From NCBI GenBank assembly GCA_022360555.1, contig JAKSCQ010000011.1:1-36932 (forward strand): a stretch of DNA of 36,932 nucleotides, in the 5' to 3' direction. Positions within the stretch are counted from its first letter, which is position 1. Every line of letters starts with the position of its first letter. Below are positions 1 to 8,645 of the stretch, piece after piece. Made by a program: the position numbers and the translations under genes. The DNA comes from Pseudomonadales bacterium. Its GTDB lineage: Bacteria > Pseudomonadota > Gammaproteobacteria > Pseudomonadales > Alcanivoracaceae. The notes beneath the pieces are model-generated. The model ran no database searches, was not told the DNA's origin, and saw only the letters and a program-made list of their open reading frames with translations.

Positions 1-2199
1 CTGGTTTCCATCGACATCAACTCCTCCCGGGCCACCAAGGGTGCCGACATCGAGGAAACCGCCCTGCAGACCAACCTGGAAGCGGCGGAAGAGATCGCCC
101 GCCAGCTGCGCCTGCGTGATATCGGCGGTCTGATCGTGGTGGACTTCATCGACATGGGCCCCGCCCGCAACCAGCGGGACGTGGAAAACCGCATGCGCGA
201 TGCCCTGGAGGCAGACCGCGCCCGCATCCAGCTGGGCCGCATTTCCCGCTTTGGCCTGCTGGAACTGTCCCGTCAGCGCCTGCGCCCGAGCCTGGGGGAA
301 ACCTCCAGCATCGTCTGCCCGCGCTGTAACGGCCAGGGCCACATCCGCGATGTGAAATCCCTGGCGCTCAGCATCCTTCGCCTCATCGAGGAAGAAGTGA
401 TGAAAGAGCGCACCGGCGAAATCCAGGCCCAGGTGCCGGTGGCCGTGGCCACCTACCTGCTTAACGAAAAACGCGAACCCCTGCGTGCCATCGAACAGGG
501 GCACAATGCACGCGTGGTGATCATTCCCAACCCCAACCTGGAAACCCCGCACTTCGAGGTGGAGCGCATTCGCGACGATCAGGTTGTTACCCAGCTAAGC
601 CACGAAATGGACCTGCTGGAAAGCAACAAGGACGCGGAAAACACCACCTCCCAGGATACCACCGCCAAACCCCAGGAACCGGCCGTGAAGCTGATGGCGC
701 CGGACACGGCCCCGCCGCCGCCCAAGCCGGCACCGGCCGCTCCCGCCGCCTCCGCCCAAGCGCAGAACCTGGGCCTGCTGGCACGTTTCTTCACCTGGCT
801 GGCCCAGGTCTTCACCGCCGAGCCCAAGCCGGAAAAGCCGACGAACCGCAAGCCGGCGGTCAAGGGCAAGTCAGACGACAAGCGCCAGCAGAACAACACC
901 CGCAACCGCGGTGGCAACCGCAACCGTAATGACAACCGCGGCAATGACAACCGCAACAAGCGTGGTGGCAAGGGTGGCGACAACGATAACCGCCCCTCTC
1001 GCAACAAGCGCCAGGGCGACAAGGACAACAAGGGCGATAACCGTCAGTCCGACAACCGCTCTTCGGACAAGGACGACAACCGCAACGATCGTCGCAACCG
1101 CAATGACAACCGTCGCGGTCGGGGTGGCGATAACAAAGGTGACAACAAGGGCGACAAGGCCGATACCGGCAACAAGCCGCGCAACAAGAAGCCGCAGCAG
1201 GACAAGAAATCCGACGGCAACAACGACAAGGGCCCCAAGGCGCCCCGTCGTACCGAAGCCAAGGATGACCGTCCCCTGCGCGAACGCCAGCGCCCTGCCC
1301 GCAAGGACGCTGACAAGCAAACGGCCGAGCAGGCTGGTGGCAACGTAGCCGCGCAGGACAAACCGCAACAGCAGGCCGCCGCCCAGAAGCCGTCCGCGCC
1401 CAAGCCGGAAGCCAAACCGCAACCGAAACAGGCTGCCCAGGCAGAGCCTCAGGATGACGAAGGTCATCCGCCGGCCAAACTGGTCCCGGCCCAGGAACCC
1501 GGTGCCGGACAGAAGGCAGCACAGAAAGCCGAAGCCCAGGCTGAACGGCAGCCCGAACAGAAGGACGTAAAACCGGAGCAGCCCAAGCCGGCTCCTGCCG
1601 CACAATCCCGTCCGGCAGAAGCGCAAGCGGAGAAGCAGCAGCCCCAGGCACCGAAAGCCGAAGCGCCCGCCGCCAACCGTGAAGCAGCGGCACAACAGCC
1701 GGCGCCGAAACCGGCTGCCGAATCACCGGCCCAGCCCGAGCCTGTCGAGTCCAAAGCGGAACCGGCCAAGCCGGAAAGCCAGGCGGAACCTGCCAAACAG
1801 CCCGCAGCCGAGCCGCAGCCCCAGGCAAAGGAGCCGGCACAGGAACAGGCACAACCGAAAGCCGGCAACGAAGAGACCGCAGCCAAACCGGCAGAGCCGG
1901 CAGCGACCGAGGACGCCACGGTGCGGGCCAGCAACGACCCGCGCCAACCGGGTTACCAGCGCACCCAACCGGCCCCCCGCAAGGTGGAAGAAAAGCCGAA
2001 ACCGTCGCCCAGTGAGACGGACAACGCCCTGCCGAGCCGTGCCACCGAGGTCAAAACGGTTCGTGCCGAGGCGCCGCCGCCGGCCGCCGACATTGGCCGG
2101 GCCAGCAATGACCCGCGCCAGCGTCGCCGCCAGCAGCAGGCCGAGGCCGAAGCCGCAGCGGCCAAGTCCCAGGAAGAAGACGCCTCTTCGGAATCCTGA
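1..2199 (+). CDS. rne: Ribonuclease E, 3' part (5' end outside window)
   Basis: Endoribonuclease and scaffold of the RNA degradosome, acting at the inner membrane face. The window opens inside the DNase I-like catalytic domain: codons 1-7 read LVSIDIN, and VVDFID follows, so Asp5 and Asp48 correspond by spacing to the Mg-binding D303 and D346 of E. coli. The Zn-link CPRC motif lies at about nt 316-330. After about nt 640 comes a disordered scaffold. An amphipathic stretch at nt 769-816 (LGLLARFFTWLAQVFT) matches the membrane-targeting segment. Arg/Asn/Gly-rich tracts at nt 890-1290 probably bind RNA, then a Pro/Ala/Gln/Glu-rich tail runs to the end. Two copies of RASNDPRQ sit at nt 1924-1947 and 2098-2121. 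They resemble the NDPR short motif that I recall being reported for Pseudomonas RNase E as a PNPase contact. The reading frame is open from base 1 and ends at TGA. Confidence 0.97.
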   Translation: MVSIDINSSRATKGADIEETALQTNLEAAEEIARQLRLRDIGGLIVVDFIDMGPARNQRDVENRMRDALEADRARIQLGRISRFGLLELSRQRLRPSLGETSSIVCPRCNGQGHIRDVKSLALSILRLIEEEVMKERTGEIQAQVPVAVATYLLNEKREPLRAIEQGHNARVVIIPNPNLETPHFEVERIRDDQVVTQLSHEMDLLESNKDAENTTSQDTTAKPQEPAVKLMAPDTAPPPPKPAPAAPAASAQAQNLGLLARFFTWLAQVFTAEPKPEKPTNRKPAVKGKSDDKRQQNNTRNRGGNRNRNDNRGNDNRNKRGGKGGDNDNRPSRNKRQGDKDNKGDNRQSDNRSSDKDDNRNDRRNRNDNRRGRGGDNKGDNKGDKADTGNKPRNKKPQQDKKSDGNNDKGPKAPRRTEAKDDRPLRERQRPARKDADKQTAEQAGGNVAAQDKPQQQAAAQKPSAPKPEAKPQPKQAAQAEPQDDEGHPPAKLVPAQEPGAGQKAAQKAEAQAERQPEQKDVKPEQPKPAPAAQSRPAEAQAEKQQPQAPKAEAPAANREAAAQQPAPKPAAESPAQPEPVESKAEPAKPESQAEPAKQPAAEPQPQAKEPAQEQAQPKAGNEETAAKPAEPAATEDATVRASNDPRQPGYQRTQPAPRKVEEKPKPSPSETDNALPSRATEVKTVRAEAPPPAADIGRASNDPRQRRRQQQAEAEAAAAKSQEEDASSES

Positions 2200-2220
2200 G
2201 GCAAGGTAGCCGGAACGAAA

Positions 2221-2249
2221 AAGCCCCGCTCTTCAGCGGGGCTTTTTTA
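2221..2249 (+). terminator. Rho-independent terminator of rne
   Basis: Nine-base perfect stem AGCCCCGCT / AGCGGGGCT around a CTTC tetraloop, followed by a run of six T. It starts about 20 bases after the rne stop codon. The next gene (murB) is convergent and ends at 2414. The 2250-2413 interval shows no convincing gene. Confidence 0.93.
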
Positions 2250-2413
2250 TGGTTGCCGGGCAGAGAACAAAGTATCGAATCGCTCGTTTGAAGACAGGCA
2301 GGCAAAGGCAACGGAAAGGTGAGAATCGCTGTCCGAGAGACAGCGCCTACAAGGGGGACAGGAAGACGAGCCCCCCTTTCTGTGGCGGATTTGTCGCAGC
2401 AGGCATGCGGCGC

Positions 2414-3436
2414 TTACGGCAGCAGCACCGGCTCCTGCTCGAGGCTGACGCCAAAGCGCTCCCAGACATCGCGGCGCACCGCCGATGCCAGGGCCAGTAC
2501 ATCCGCGCTGCTGGCTCCACCATGATTGACCAGTACCAGCGCCTGTTCGCTGTGCATGCCCACCGGGCCCAGCCGCCTCCCCTTCCAGCCAGCCTGTTCG
2601 ATCAGCCAGCCCGCCGCCAGCTTGACGCCCTCGGCCTGGTCGAACGCCACCAGCCCCGGAAAGGTCTGACGTAGCTGCGCCGCCTTGTCAGTAGCAACCA
2701 CCGGGTTCTTGAAGAAGCTGCCGGCATTGGCCAGGGCGGCCGGGTCCGGCAGTTTGCTGCGACGGACTTCAATCACCTTGTCGCGCACCGCCGCCGGCGT
2801 CACCGCCGTCGGGTCCTGCCCACCAAAGTGGGCTTGCAGGGGGCCATAGCTCACATTGCACGCCGCTGTCCTGTTGAGGCGCAGTTCGAGGCCAGTGATG
2901 ATGTAACGGCCCCGGTCACGGCTTTTGAAGCGGCTGTCCCGGTAGGCGAAGTCGCATTCGCTGGCGGCAAAATGCAGCACCTTGCCGCTGGCCACTTCCA
3001 TCACTGTCACCTGCTCCACCACCTGTGACAGCTCCACGCCATAGGCACCGATATTCTGGAACGGCGCCGCGCCCACGGTACCGGGAATCAGCGACAGGTT
3101 TTCCAGCCCCTGCCAGCCCTGCTCCACTGTCCAGGCCACCAGATCATCCCAGTGCACGCCACCACCGGCGGCCACCCACACATGGTGGTCGTCTTCCTTG
3201 ACCTTTGCCATGCCATCAATGGCCAGGCAGATCGTCAGGCCCGGCAGGTCCGACTGGATCACCAGGTTGCTGCCCCCCCCGATCACCTGCAGCGGCTCAT
3301 CCTGCGGGCGCTCCGCCAGTAGCTGCTCCAGCGCATCCAGGGTGGCGGGTCTGGCAAGCCGTTGCGCGCGGGCCGGCAGCCTCAGGGTGTTGAGCCCTGA
3401 CAGATCCGCCTCGCGCTGAATACCTTCCGTGCTCAC
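2414..3436 (-). CDS. murB: UDP-N-acetylenolpyruvoylglucosamine reductase MurB
   Basis: Cytoplasmic FAD enzyme that reduces UDP-GlcNAc-enolpyruvate with NADPH to UDP-MurNAc, the second committed step of peptidoglycan precursor synthesis. The 340-residue length fits a type I MurB. FAD-binding motifs are VIGGGSNL (51-58) and LENLSLIPGTVGAAPFQNIG (111-130). YRDSRFK (165-171) and NAGSFFKNP (237-245) follow, with Ser240 as the expected catalytic proton donor. The start is GTG at 3436, overlapping the stop of the upstream phosphatase gene as GTGA, which suggests translational coupling. It is the last gene of the minus-strand envelope operon and converges on rne. No clear T-tract terminator is visible after it. 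Confidence 0.96.
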   Translation of the reverse strand: MSTEGIQREADLSGLNTLRLPARAQRLARPATLDALEQLLAERPQDEPLQVIGGGSNLVIQSDLPGLTICLAIDGMAKVKEDDHHVWVAAGGGVHWDDLVAWTVEQGWQGLENLSLIPGTVGAAPFQNIGAYGVELSQVVEQVTVMEVASGKVLHFAASECDFAYRDSRFKSRDRGRYIITGLELRLNRTAACNVSYGPLQAHFGGQDPTAVTPAAVRDKVIEVRRSKLPDPAALANAGSFFKNPVVATDKAAQLRQTFPGLVAFDQAEGVKLAAGWLIEQAGWKGRRLGPVGMHSEQALVLVNHGGASSADVLALASAVRRDVWERFGVSLEQEPVLLP

Positions 3437-3906
3437 AGGCGTTCCCTGAGGCTGTCGAGCAGCCCCTCGGCGCCGTCCTCGATCAGGTCCAGCACCCGAT
3501 CAAAGCCGTCTTCACCCCCATAGTAGGGGTCCGGGACTTCCCGCACAGAGGCGTGGCGGGCGTAGTCCAGAAAGCGTCCCAGGACGCCGCCAAACTGGGC
3601 CGGCCGCATGGCCTGCAGGTCCGCCAGGTTGGCATCGTCCATGGCCAGCACCACATCAAAATCATCAAAATCGCGAGCGGATACCTGACGGGCCCGCAGG
3701 CTGTCCATCTGGTAACCGCGGCGCTGCGCGGCGGACCGGGTACGCGGGTCCGGCGCCTTGCCGATATGCCAGTCGCCGGTGCCGGCACTGTCGATACGGA
3801 TGCGATCTTCAAGGCCGGCAGCCTGCACACGCTGACGAAACACCACCTCAGCCGTCGGGGAACGGCAGATGTTGCCCAGGCAAACGAACAGGACAGAAAC
3901 GGTCAT
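3433..3906 (-). CDS. Low-molecular-weight protein tyrosine phosphatase
   Basis: Predicted cytoplasmic tyrosine phosphatase of 157 residues, the usual size of the family. The P-loop CLGNICRS (9-16) gives nucleophile Cys9 and Arg15 of the CX5R signature. The general acid is expected at Asp126 in VPDPYYGG. The ATG at 3906 overlaps the kdsB stop as ATGA, and an upstream in-frame extension is rejected because it lies inside kdsB. The gene sits between kdsB and murB, an arrangement I recall from Pseudomonas (ptpA). The substrate is unknown. Relatives such as Wzb act on exopolysaccharide tyrosine kinases, but no such kinase or capsule cluster is present here, so the position may reflect operon inheritance only. 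Confidence 0.94.
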   Translation of the reverse strand: MTVSVLFVCLGNICRSPTAEVVFRQRVQAAGLEDRIRIDSAGTGDWHIGKAPDPRTRSAAQRRGYQMDSLRARQVSARDFDDFDVVLAMDDANLADLQAMRPAQFGGVLGRFLDYARHASVREVPDPYYGGEDGFDRVLDLIEDGAEGLLDSLRERL

Positions 3907-4664
3907 GACTGTGTCTCCAGATACGCCTGCAGTCGTGCCAGATCCTCGGGGGTGTCCACGCCGCCGGGGACAGGCTCGCAGGCCGGGGCCACATGAATGG
4001 CGATACCGTTGGCCATGGCCCGCAACTGTTCCAGGGATTCGAGTTTTTCCAGCTCCGCCGGCGGCCACTGCACATAGCGGTGCAACAGCGCCACCCGGTA
4101 GGCATAGATGCCGATATGGCGCCACCACTGCCCGCCGCTGATATCACGACCGCCGTCGGCAAAGGCATCCCGGTGCCAGGGAATCGGCGCGCGGGAAAAA
4201 TACAGCGCCCGACCGGTCTGGTCGAATACCACCTTTACCACATTGGGATTGAACAGGTCGTCGCCCTGCTCAATGGGCTCGCACAGGGTGGCCATCTGGC
4301 AATCCGGGTTGTCCGCCAGGTTGGCGGCCACCTGATCGATCACCGCCGAAGGAATCAGCGGCTCATCCCCCTGCACATTGACGATGATATCGTCATCCGC
4401 CAGGCCCAGTTGCTCGGCCACTTCCTGCAGGCGGTCGGTACCGGAGGGATGATCGTCACGGGTCATGACTACCCGCACCGATTCCCCTTCAAGAGCATCG
4501 GCAATGCGGGTGTCATCGGTTGCCACCAGCACCTGTTCGGCGGCGCTGCGCTGACAGCGTTCCGCCACTCGCGCCACCATGGGCTTGCCCGCCAGATCCG
4601 CCAGCGGTTTGCCCGGCAAGCGGGTGGACGCATAACGGGCAGGAACCACCACGTAAAAACTCAT
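3903..4664 (-). CDS. kdsB: 3-deoxy-manno-octulosonate cytidylyltransferase (CMP-Kdo synthetase)
   Basis: Activates Kdo with CTP to CMP-Kdo for transfer to lipid A in inner-core LPS synthesis; cytoplasmic. The protein has 253 residues, close to the family length. The CTP-binding N-terminus reads [17 protein letters not shown] (5-21), then HPSGTDR (72-78) and [10 protein letters not shown] with metal-binding Asp100. The ATG at 4664 is chosen because AGAGG lies at a good distance upstream and the protein begins as the family does; a longer frame to 4730 adds an unrelated extension. The 3' end overlaps the phosphatase start by four bases. It is separated from lpxK by a 150-base spacer filled by an inverted repeat. 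Confidence 0.96.
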   Translation of the reverse strand: MSFYVVVPARYASTRLPGKPLADLAGKPMVARVAERCQRSAAEQVLVATDDTRIADALEGESVRVVMTRDDHPSGTDRLQEVAEQLGLADDDIIVNVQGDEPLIPSAVIDQVAANLADNPDCQMATLCEPIEQGDDLFNPNVVKVVFDQTGRALYFSRAPIPWHRDAFADGGRDISGGQWWRHIGIYAYRVALLHRYVQWPPAELEKLESLEQLRAMANGIAIHVAPACEPVPGGVDTPEDLARLQAYLETQS

Positions 4665-4683
4665 CAGAAAACCTCTTTCAAAA

Positions 4684-4816
4684 AAGCTGCAAGCGACAAC
4701 GGGATCAGAAGGTTGTTGTTTCTGAAACACATCAGCCGTGACCAGAGATTAAGCACGGCCAGCAACGCTTACAATAAAACAAAGCCGTTCCGCGTTGTCG
4801 CTTGCAGCTTGTCGCT
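4684..4816. repeat. Heptad-arm inverted repeat, copy 1 (lpxK-kdsB spacer)
   Basis: An 18-base perfect inverted repeat: left arm 4684-4701 (AAGCTGCAAGCGACAACG) and right arm 4793-4810 (its exact complement). The right side continues with 7-base periodicity: GTTGTCG, CTTGCAG, CTTGTCG, CT. The right arm runs into the stop codon of lpxK, and the left arm begins 20 bases before the kdsB start. About 90 bases of less structured sequence lie between the arms. It shares the core TTCCGCGTTGT with the copy at 34717-34866. It sits inside an operon, so the transcript would carry a long hairpin. Confidence 0.85.
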
Positions 4817-5798
4817 ATTCCTTTCCCAACGCGCGGTCCAGCATCTGCTCCAGCAACCCTTCGGGCAAGCTGGCTGTCACCGGCAGGAACCACCAGTGCG
4901 GCTCGGCAAAGGACGCACACTTTACCGCATCCTTTTCCGTCATCAACACGGGCAGACCATCGGCAAAGGACAGGTCCGCCGGCTGGTAGGCATGATGATC
5001 AGGGAACACGTGGGGCGTGATGCTGAGCCCGAGAATATTGAGCAGATTGAAAAACCGCTTGGGGTTGCCGATACCAGCCACGGCGTGCACCTGCGGATGG
5101 GTGCGCAGAAAGTCGGCCTGGCCGAGGGTGTGGCCATCGGCCAGGCACTCCATGTCGCCGGGACGCATGATCATAGGGTGGGCGCCACTCCAGCCACCCC
5201 CCGTGCTGATCACGAAATCCACTTCCTTGAGGCGGGTGGCGGGCTCGCGCAGTGGACCTTCCGGCAGGCAGCGGCCGTTACCCAGGCCGCGCTGACCATC
5301 CACCACCACGATCTCGGCGCTGCGTGGCAAGGCGTAGTGCTGTAGGCCGTCATCACTGATCACCAGGTCGGGCTGGTGCTGGTTGATCGCCACTTCCAGA
5401 GCATTGCGACGGTCCGGGTCCAGCACCACGGGGGCACCGGTACGGCGGGCAATCAGTACCGGCTCGTCACCGACTTCCAGTGCATCACTGTCGGCATTCA
5501 CCGACCGGGGATAATGACGGGTGCTGCCACCAAACCCGCGGGAAATCACGGCGACTTTCAAACCCCGCTTTTGTGCGGCCTGAACCAGGGCAATCACCAG
5601 GGGCGTCTTGCCGGTCCCCCCCACGGTGATATTGCCGACCACCAGAACCGGCACCGGCGGTCGTTGAGGGTTACGGCGAAACCGGCGCAGGCGTCGGCGC
5701 GCTTCCATGGATACCAGGGACGACAGGGGCCGAAGGGGCACCAGCCAGGCGCTCCCCCGGTACCAGCCCTGCTGAATCCATTCGCTCAGTGACCCCAT
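4815..5798 (-). CDS. lpxK: Tetraacyldisaccharide 4'-kinase LpxK
   Basis: Inner-membrane-associated kinase that phosphorylates the 4' position of tetraacyldisaccharide-1-phosphate to give lipid IVA. Length 327, typical. The N-terminus (about 10-30) is a hydrophobic membrane anchor. Walker A is GNITVGGTGKTP (55-66), SRGFGG lies at 86-91, and DDGLQH at 149-154 is a conserved family motif. The ATG at 5798 lies ten bases from the msbA stop, so the two are surely cotranscribed, matching the common msbA-lpxK pairing. The stop codon abuts the heptad-arm repeat. Confidence 0.96.
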   Translation of the reverse strand: MGSLSEWIQQGWYRGSAWLVPLRPLSSLVSMEARRRLRRFRRNPQRPPVPVLVVGNITVGGTGKTPLVIALVQAAQKRGLKVAVISRGFGGSTRHYPRSVNADSDALEVGDEPVLIARRTGAPVVLDPDRRNALEVAINQHQPDLVISDDGLQHYALPRSAEIVVVDGQRGLGNGRCLPEGPLREPATRLKEVDFVISTGGGWSGAHPMIMRPGDMECLADGHTLGQADFLRTHPQVHAVAGIGNPKRFFNLLNILGLSITPHVFPDHHAYQPADLSFADGLPVLMTEKDAVKCASFAEPHWWFLPVTASLPEGLLEQMLDRALGKE

Positions 5799-5807
5799 TA
5801 TGGTCGC

Positions 5808-7549
5808 TTACTCCTCGGCAAAATCCATGCGGTAAAGCTGGGTGTAGAAGCCGTTCTTGTCCAGCAGTTCCTGGTGTGATCCCTGCTCCATGAGCTGGCC
5901 CTGATCGAGAACCAGAATGCGGTCGGCCTTTTCGATGGTGGACAGGCGATGGGCGATAACCAGCGTGGTCCGCCCCGCCATCACCCGCTCCAGCGCCTGC
6001 TGGATATGGTGTTCGGACTCGTTATCCAGGGCACTGGTGGCCTCATCAAGAATCAGGATGGGGGCGTCCTTGAGCAGGGCCCGGGCAATGGCGATACGCT
6101 GACGCTGGCCCCGGAAAGCTGCACGCCGTCCTGGCCCAGATAGGTATCCAGCCCGTGCTCCAGTTGTTCGATAAAGCGCCACGCATAAGCATCCCGCGCG
6201 GCTTTTTCGATGGTGGCGTCATCCGCTCCACGCAGCTCGCCATAGGCGATGTTGTTGCGCACGGTGTCGTTGAACAGCACCACCCGCTGGCTGACCATGG
6301 CGATCTGGTGGCGCAGCTCCGGCAGGCTGTATTCCGGCAACGGCACCCCATCGAGCAGGATGCTGCCCTGATCCGGATCGAAAAAACGCGGCAGCATGGC
6401 ACTGATGGTGCTCTTGCCGGCGCCTGAGCGGCCCACCAGAGCCACGGTTTCCCCGGCCTTGATGGACACCGTCAGGTTGCGGATCACCGGGGCCGACGGC
6501 TCGTAGCCGAAGGTTACTTCCCGGAACTCGATATCACCACGCACCTTGGCCGGCGGCAGGTAGGTGCCAGAATCCACTTCCTGCGCTGTATCCAGCAACT
6601 CGAAAAGACTGGCCGCACCGGTCACCCCGCGCTGTACCTTCACGTTCACATCGGTGAGTTGCTTGAGGGGTTTCTGGATCATCCCCGCCGCAGCGATATA
6701 GGACAGGAAGCCGCCCACGGACAGGTCTTCGCCCATCAGATGAATGTAAAGGAAAGTGATCGCCCCGATACCGGTGGCCACGAACAGTTGCACGATAACG
6801 GTACTGGCGATCTTGCTGGCGTTGAGCTTCACGTTCTGTTTGGCAAAGCTGCGGCTCACCGCATGGAAACGATTGGCTTCCTGGTCCTGGCCGCCAAAGA
6901 TCTTGACCTCGCCACTGCCTTCAATGGCTTCGCCCAGAAAGTGGGTAATATTGGCCATGGAAGACTGGATGCGCCGGCTGATCTTGCGGAACCGCTTGCT
7001 GGTAACGTTTACCACCAGGGCAATCAGCGGTGCCACCGCCACCAGGATCAGCGTCAGCTTCCAGTTCTGCCAGAGCAGAAAAGCCGTCAGGCCGATCACC
7101 GTCAGGCCCTCGCGAATGATCACGATAATGGCGTCGGTACCCGCGCTGGTGACCTGTTGCGCATCAAAGATGATCTTGGACATGATGCGCCCGGAGGCAT
7201 TGCGGTGGTATTCCGACTGGGGGAGCTTCAGCACATGGCCGAACACATCGTTGCGCAGCACGTAAACGATCTGCTGCGCCACCCAGTTCATGGAATAGCT
7301 GCCCATGAACTGGCCCAGCCCCTGAAAGATCACCAACACCAGCGGCGCAATGGACACCACCATGACACGGAAATCGGTGGGCTCAACGATGGTCTCGCCC
7401 AGGTAGCCAGCCAGTTGGGCGGCACCCGCCTGGGTGCCGGCATAGAGGGCATAGCCAACCACACTGAGCACCAGCATGAACCAGTATGGCCGGACATATC
7501 CGAGCAGCCGCTTGTAGGTCGGCCACACGTCAGTGGGGGATTGACTCAT
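5808..7549 (-). pseudogene. msbA: Lipid A export ATPase/permease MsbA, frameshifted as sequenced
   Basis: Homodimeric ABC exporter that flips lipid A core across the inner membrane. The upstream part (start ATG 7549) has six membrane segments in roughly the first 320 residues and Walker A LVGRSGAGKST. The downstream part, in another frame, carries [13 protein letters not shown], Walker [13 protein letters not shown] and the H-loop AHRLST, and ends at 5808. The two frames join exactly in the ABC signature: at plus-strand 6109-6112 there are four C where five would restore [16 protein letters not shown]. Both sides are otherwise undamaged. MsbA is normally essential, so a homopolymer sequencing or assembly error is the likeliest explanation and the gene is probably intact. 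The start overlaps exbD by four bases (ATGA). Confidence 0.93.
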
Positions 7550-7971
7550 TGTGCCTCATTGGGGGATTCGCGAGTGGTGAGCGACAGCTTAACAAAACCA
7601 AGCTGGCCAGCCACGTCATAGACGCGAACCACCGACTGATAGGCCACGTTGGCATCCGCATAGATTTGCAACGGCAGATCTGTCTTGTCCTGGCCCAGTC
7701 CCATCAGGGCGGTTCGCAGGGTCTTGCTGTCACTGGCGGCCAGCTTCTCGCCGTTAACCAGATAATCGCCCGTGGACGTGACCGTCACTTCCACCGGTTC
7801 GGCGGGCTGTGCCAGTGGTGCACCGTCCGCTTCCGGCAACGTGATGGACAACTGCGTCTTGTCATCAAAGGTGGTCGATACCATGAAGAAAATCAGCAGC
7901 AGGAACACCACATCGATCAGCGGTGTCAGGTTGACGCTGATTTCCTCCTGACTGGGACGGGGAAACCTCAC
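7546..7971 (-). CDS. exbD: ExbD/TolR-family biopolymer transport protein
   Basis: Single-pass inner-membrane subunit of an ExbB/ExbD-type proton-driven motor that energises TonB-like partners. Length 141. A short cytoplasmic N-terminus is followed by one membrane helix (about 15-35, NLTPLIDVVFLLLIFFMV) with the proton-path Asp20. The rest is a periplasmic domain. Start and stop overlap the neighbouring exbB and msbA genes by four bases each, indicating tight coupling. No tonB gene is next to it, so the partner is unknown. Similar exbBD pairs sit in this lipid A/comEC neighbourhood in Pseudomonas, so a special role in the envelope is possible but not shown. Confidence 0.93.
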   Translation of the reverse strand: MRFPRPSQEEISVNLTPLIDVVFLLLIFFMVSTTFDDKTQLSITLPEADGAPLAQPAEPVEVTVTSTGDYLVNGEKLAASDSKTLRTALMGLGQDKTDLPLQIYADANVAYQSVVRVYDVAGQLGFVKLSLTTRESPNEAQ

Positions 7972-8597
7972 GCTTTTTCTCCCGGTTCCGCTTCCCGGTC
8001 CCCGTGCACCAGGTCAACCACGTGCACGGCGTTCTGCTCCAGTTCCACGGAAATCTCTTCCACCCGGCGCACAAAAAAACGATGGAAGAAAATGGCCGGA
8101 ATAGCCACCAACAAACCGGCTGCGGTGGTCAGCAGCGCCTGGGAAATGCCCCCTGCCAACTGGGCGGCATCGCCGGTGCCATGCATCATGATGGCGGCAA
8201 ACACATCGATCATGCCGATGACGGTACCCAGCAGCCCCAGTAGCGGCGTGATGGCAGCAATGGAGCCCAGGGTACTGAGGAATTTTTCCAGATCATGGAT
8301 GACGCCAGTGGCACTTTCCTGAATGCTTTCCTTCATGATCTCGCGACCATGCTTGGCGTTGGCCAGACCGGTGGCCAGAATGCGCCCCAGCGGGGAGCTG
8401 TCACGCAACTTGATCAGGTTGCCTTCGTTGAGCAGGCCGCGCTTGAGCAGGGTCTGCACCTGCGGCACCGTATCGGCCGGCGCCAGCTTGCTTGGCCGCA
8501 ATGTCCAGAAACGCTCCACCACGATGGCCAGTGCCACCACAGAACAGATCAAGATCGGGAGCATCATCCAGCCCCCGGACTGCACAAGATCCTGCAC
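7968..8597 (-). CDS. exbB: MotA/TolQ/ExbB-family proton channel protein
   Basis: Inner-membrane partner of the adjacent ExbD, forming the ion channel of the motor. Length 209. Membrane helices lie near residues 10-28 and in the paired region about 107-135 and 150-172, with the conserved TPLLGLLGTVIGMIDVF stretch of the MotA/TolQ/ExbB domain. The start is GTG at 8597 with GGGGAG eight bases upstream. The 3' end overlaps exbD by four bases. It lies 48 bases after comEC on the same strand. The short N-terminus is closer to ExbB2-like and TolQ-like proteins than to long ExbB. Confidence 0.93.
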   Translation of the reverse strand: MQDLVQSGGWMMLPILICSVVALAIVVERFWTLRPSKLAPADTVPQVQTLLKRGLLNEGNLIKLRDSSPLGRILATGLANAKHGREIMKESIQESATGVIHDLEKFLSTLGSIAAITPLLGLLGTVIGMIDVFAAIMMHGTGDAAQLAGGISQALLTTAAGLLVAIPAIFFHRFFVRRVEEISVELEQNAVHVVDLVHGDREAEPGEKA

Positions 8598-8645
8598 CTT
8601 AACTTCTCCCCTTACTCACTTCGTCGCCCAATGGGCGCAGTCGGG

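Noticed and set aside
579-1852. Long open frames on the minus strand across the rne scaffold region, some hydrophobic
   Set aside because: They are mirror images of the Arg/Asn- and Pro/Ala-rich coding strand, which lacks stop codons in several frames. They have no ribosome sites and no family motifs, while the rne frame is certain.
2320-2413. Inverted match of GGGGG and CCCCC runs as a murB terminator
   Set aside because: No T tract follows on the minus strand and the loop is long; not convincing.
3993-5345. 450-codon open frame on the plus strand
   Set aside because: Lies antisense to kdsB and lpxK and crosses their spacer and inverted repeat; His/Gln-rich composition is typical of a shadow frame.
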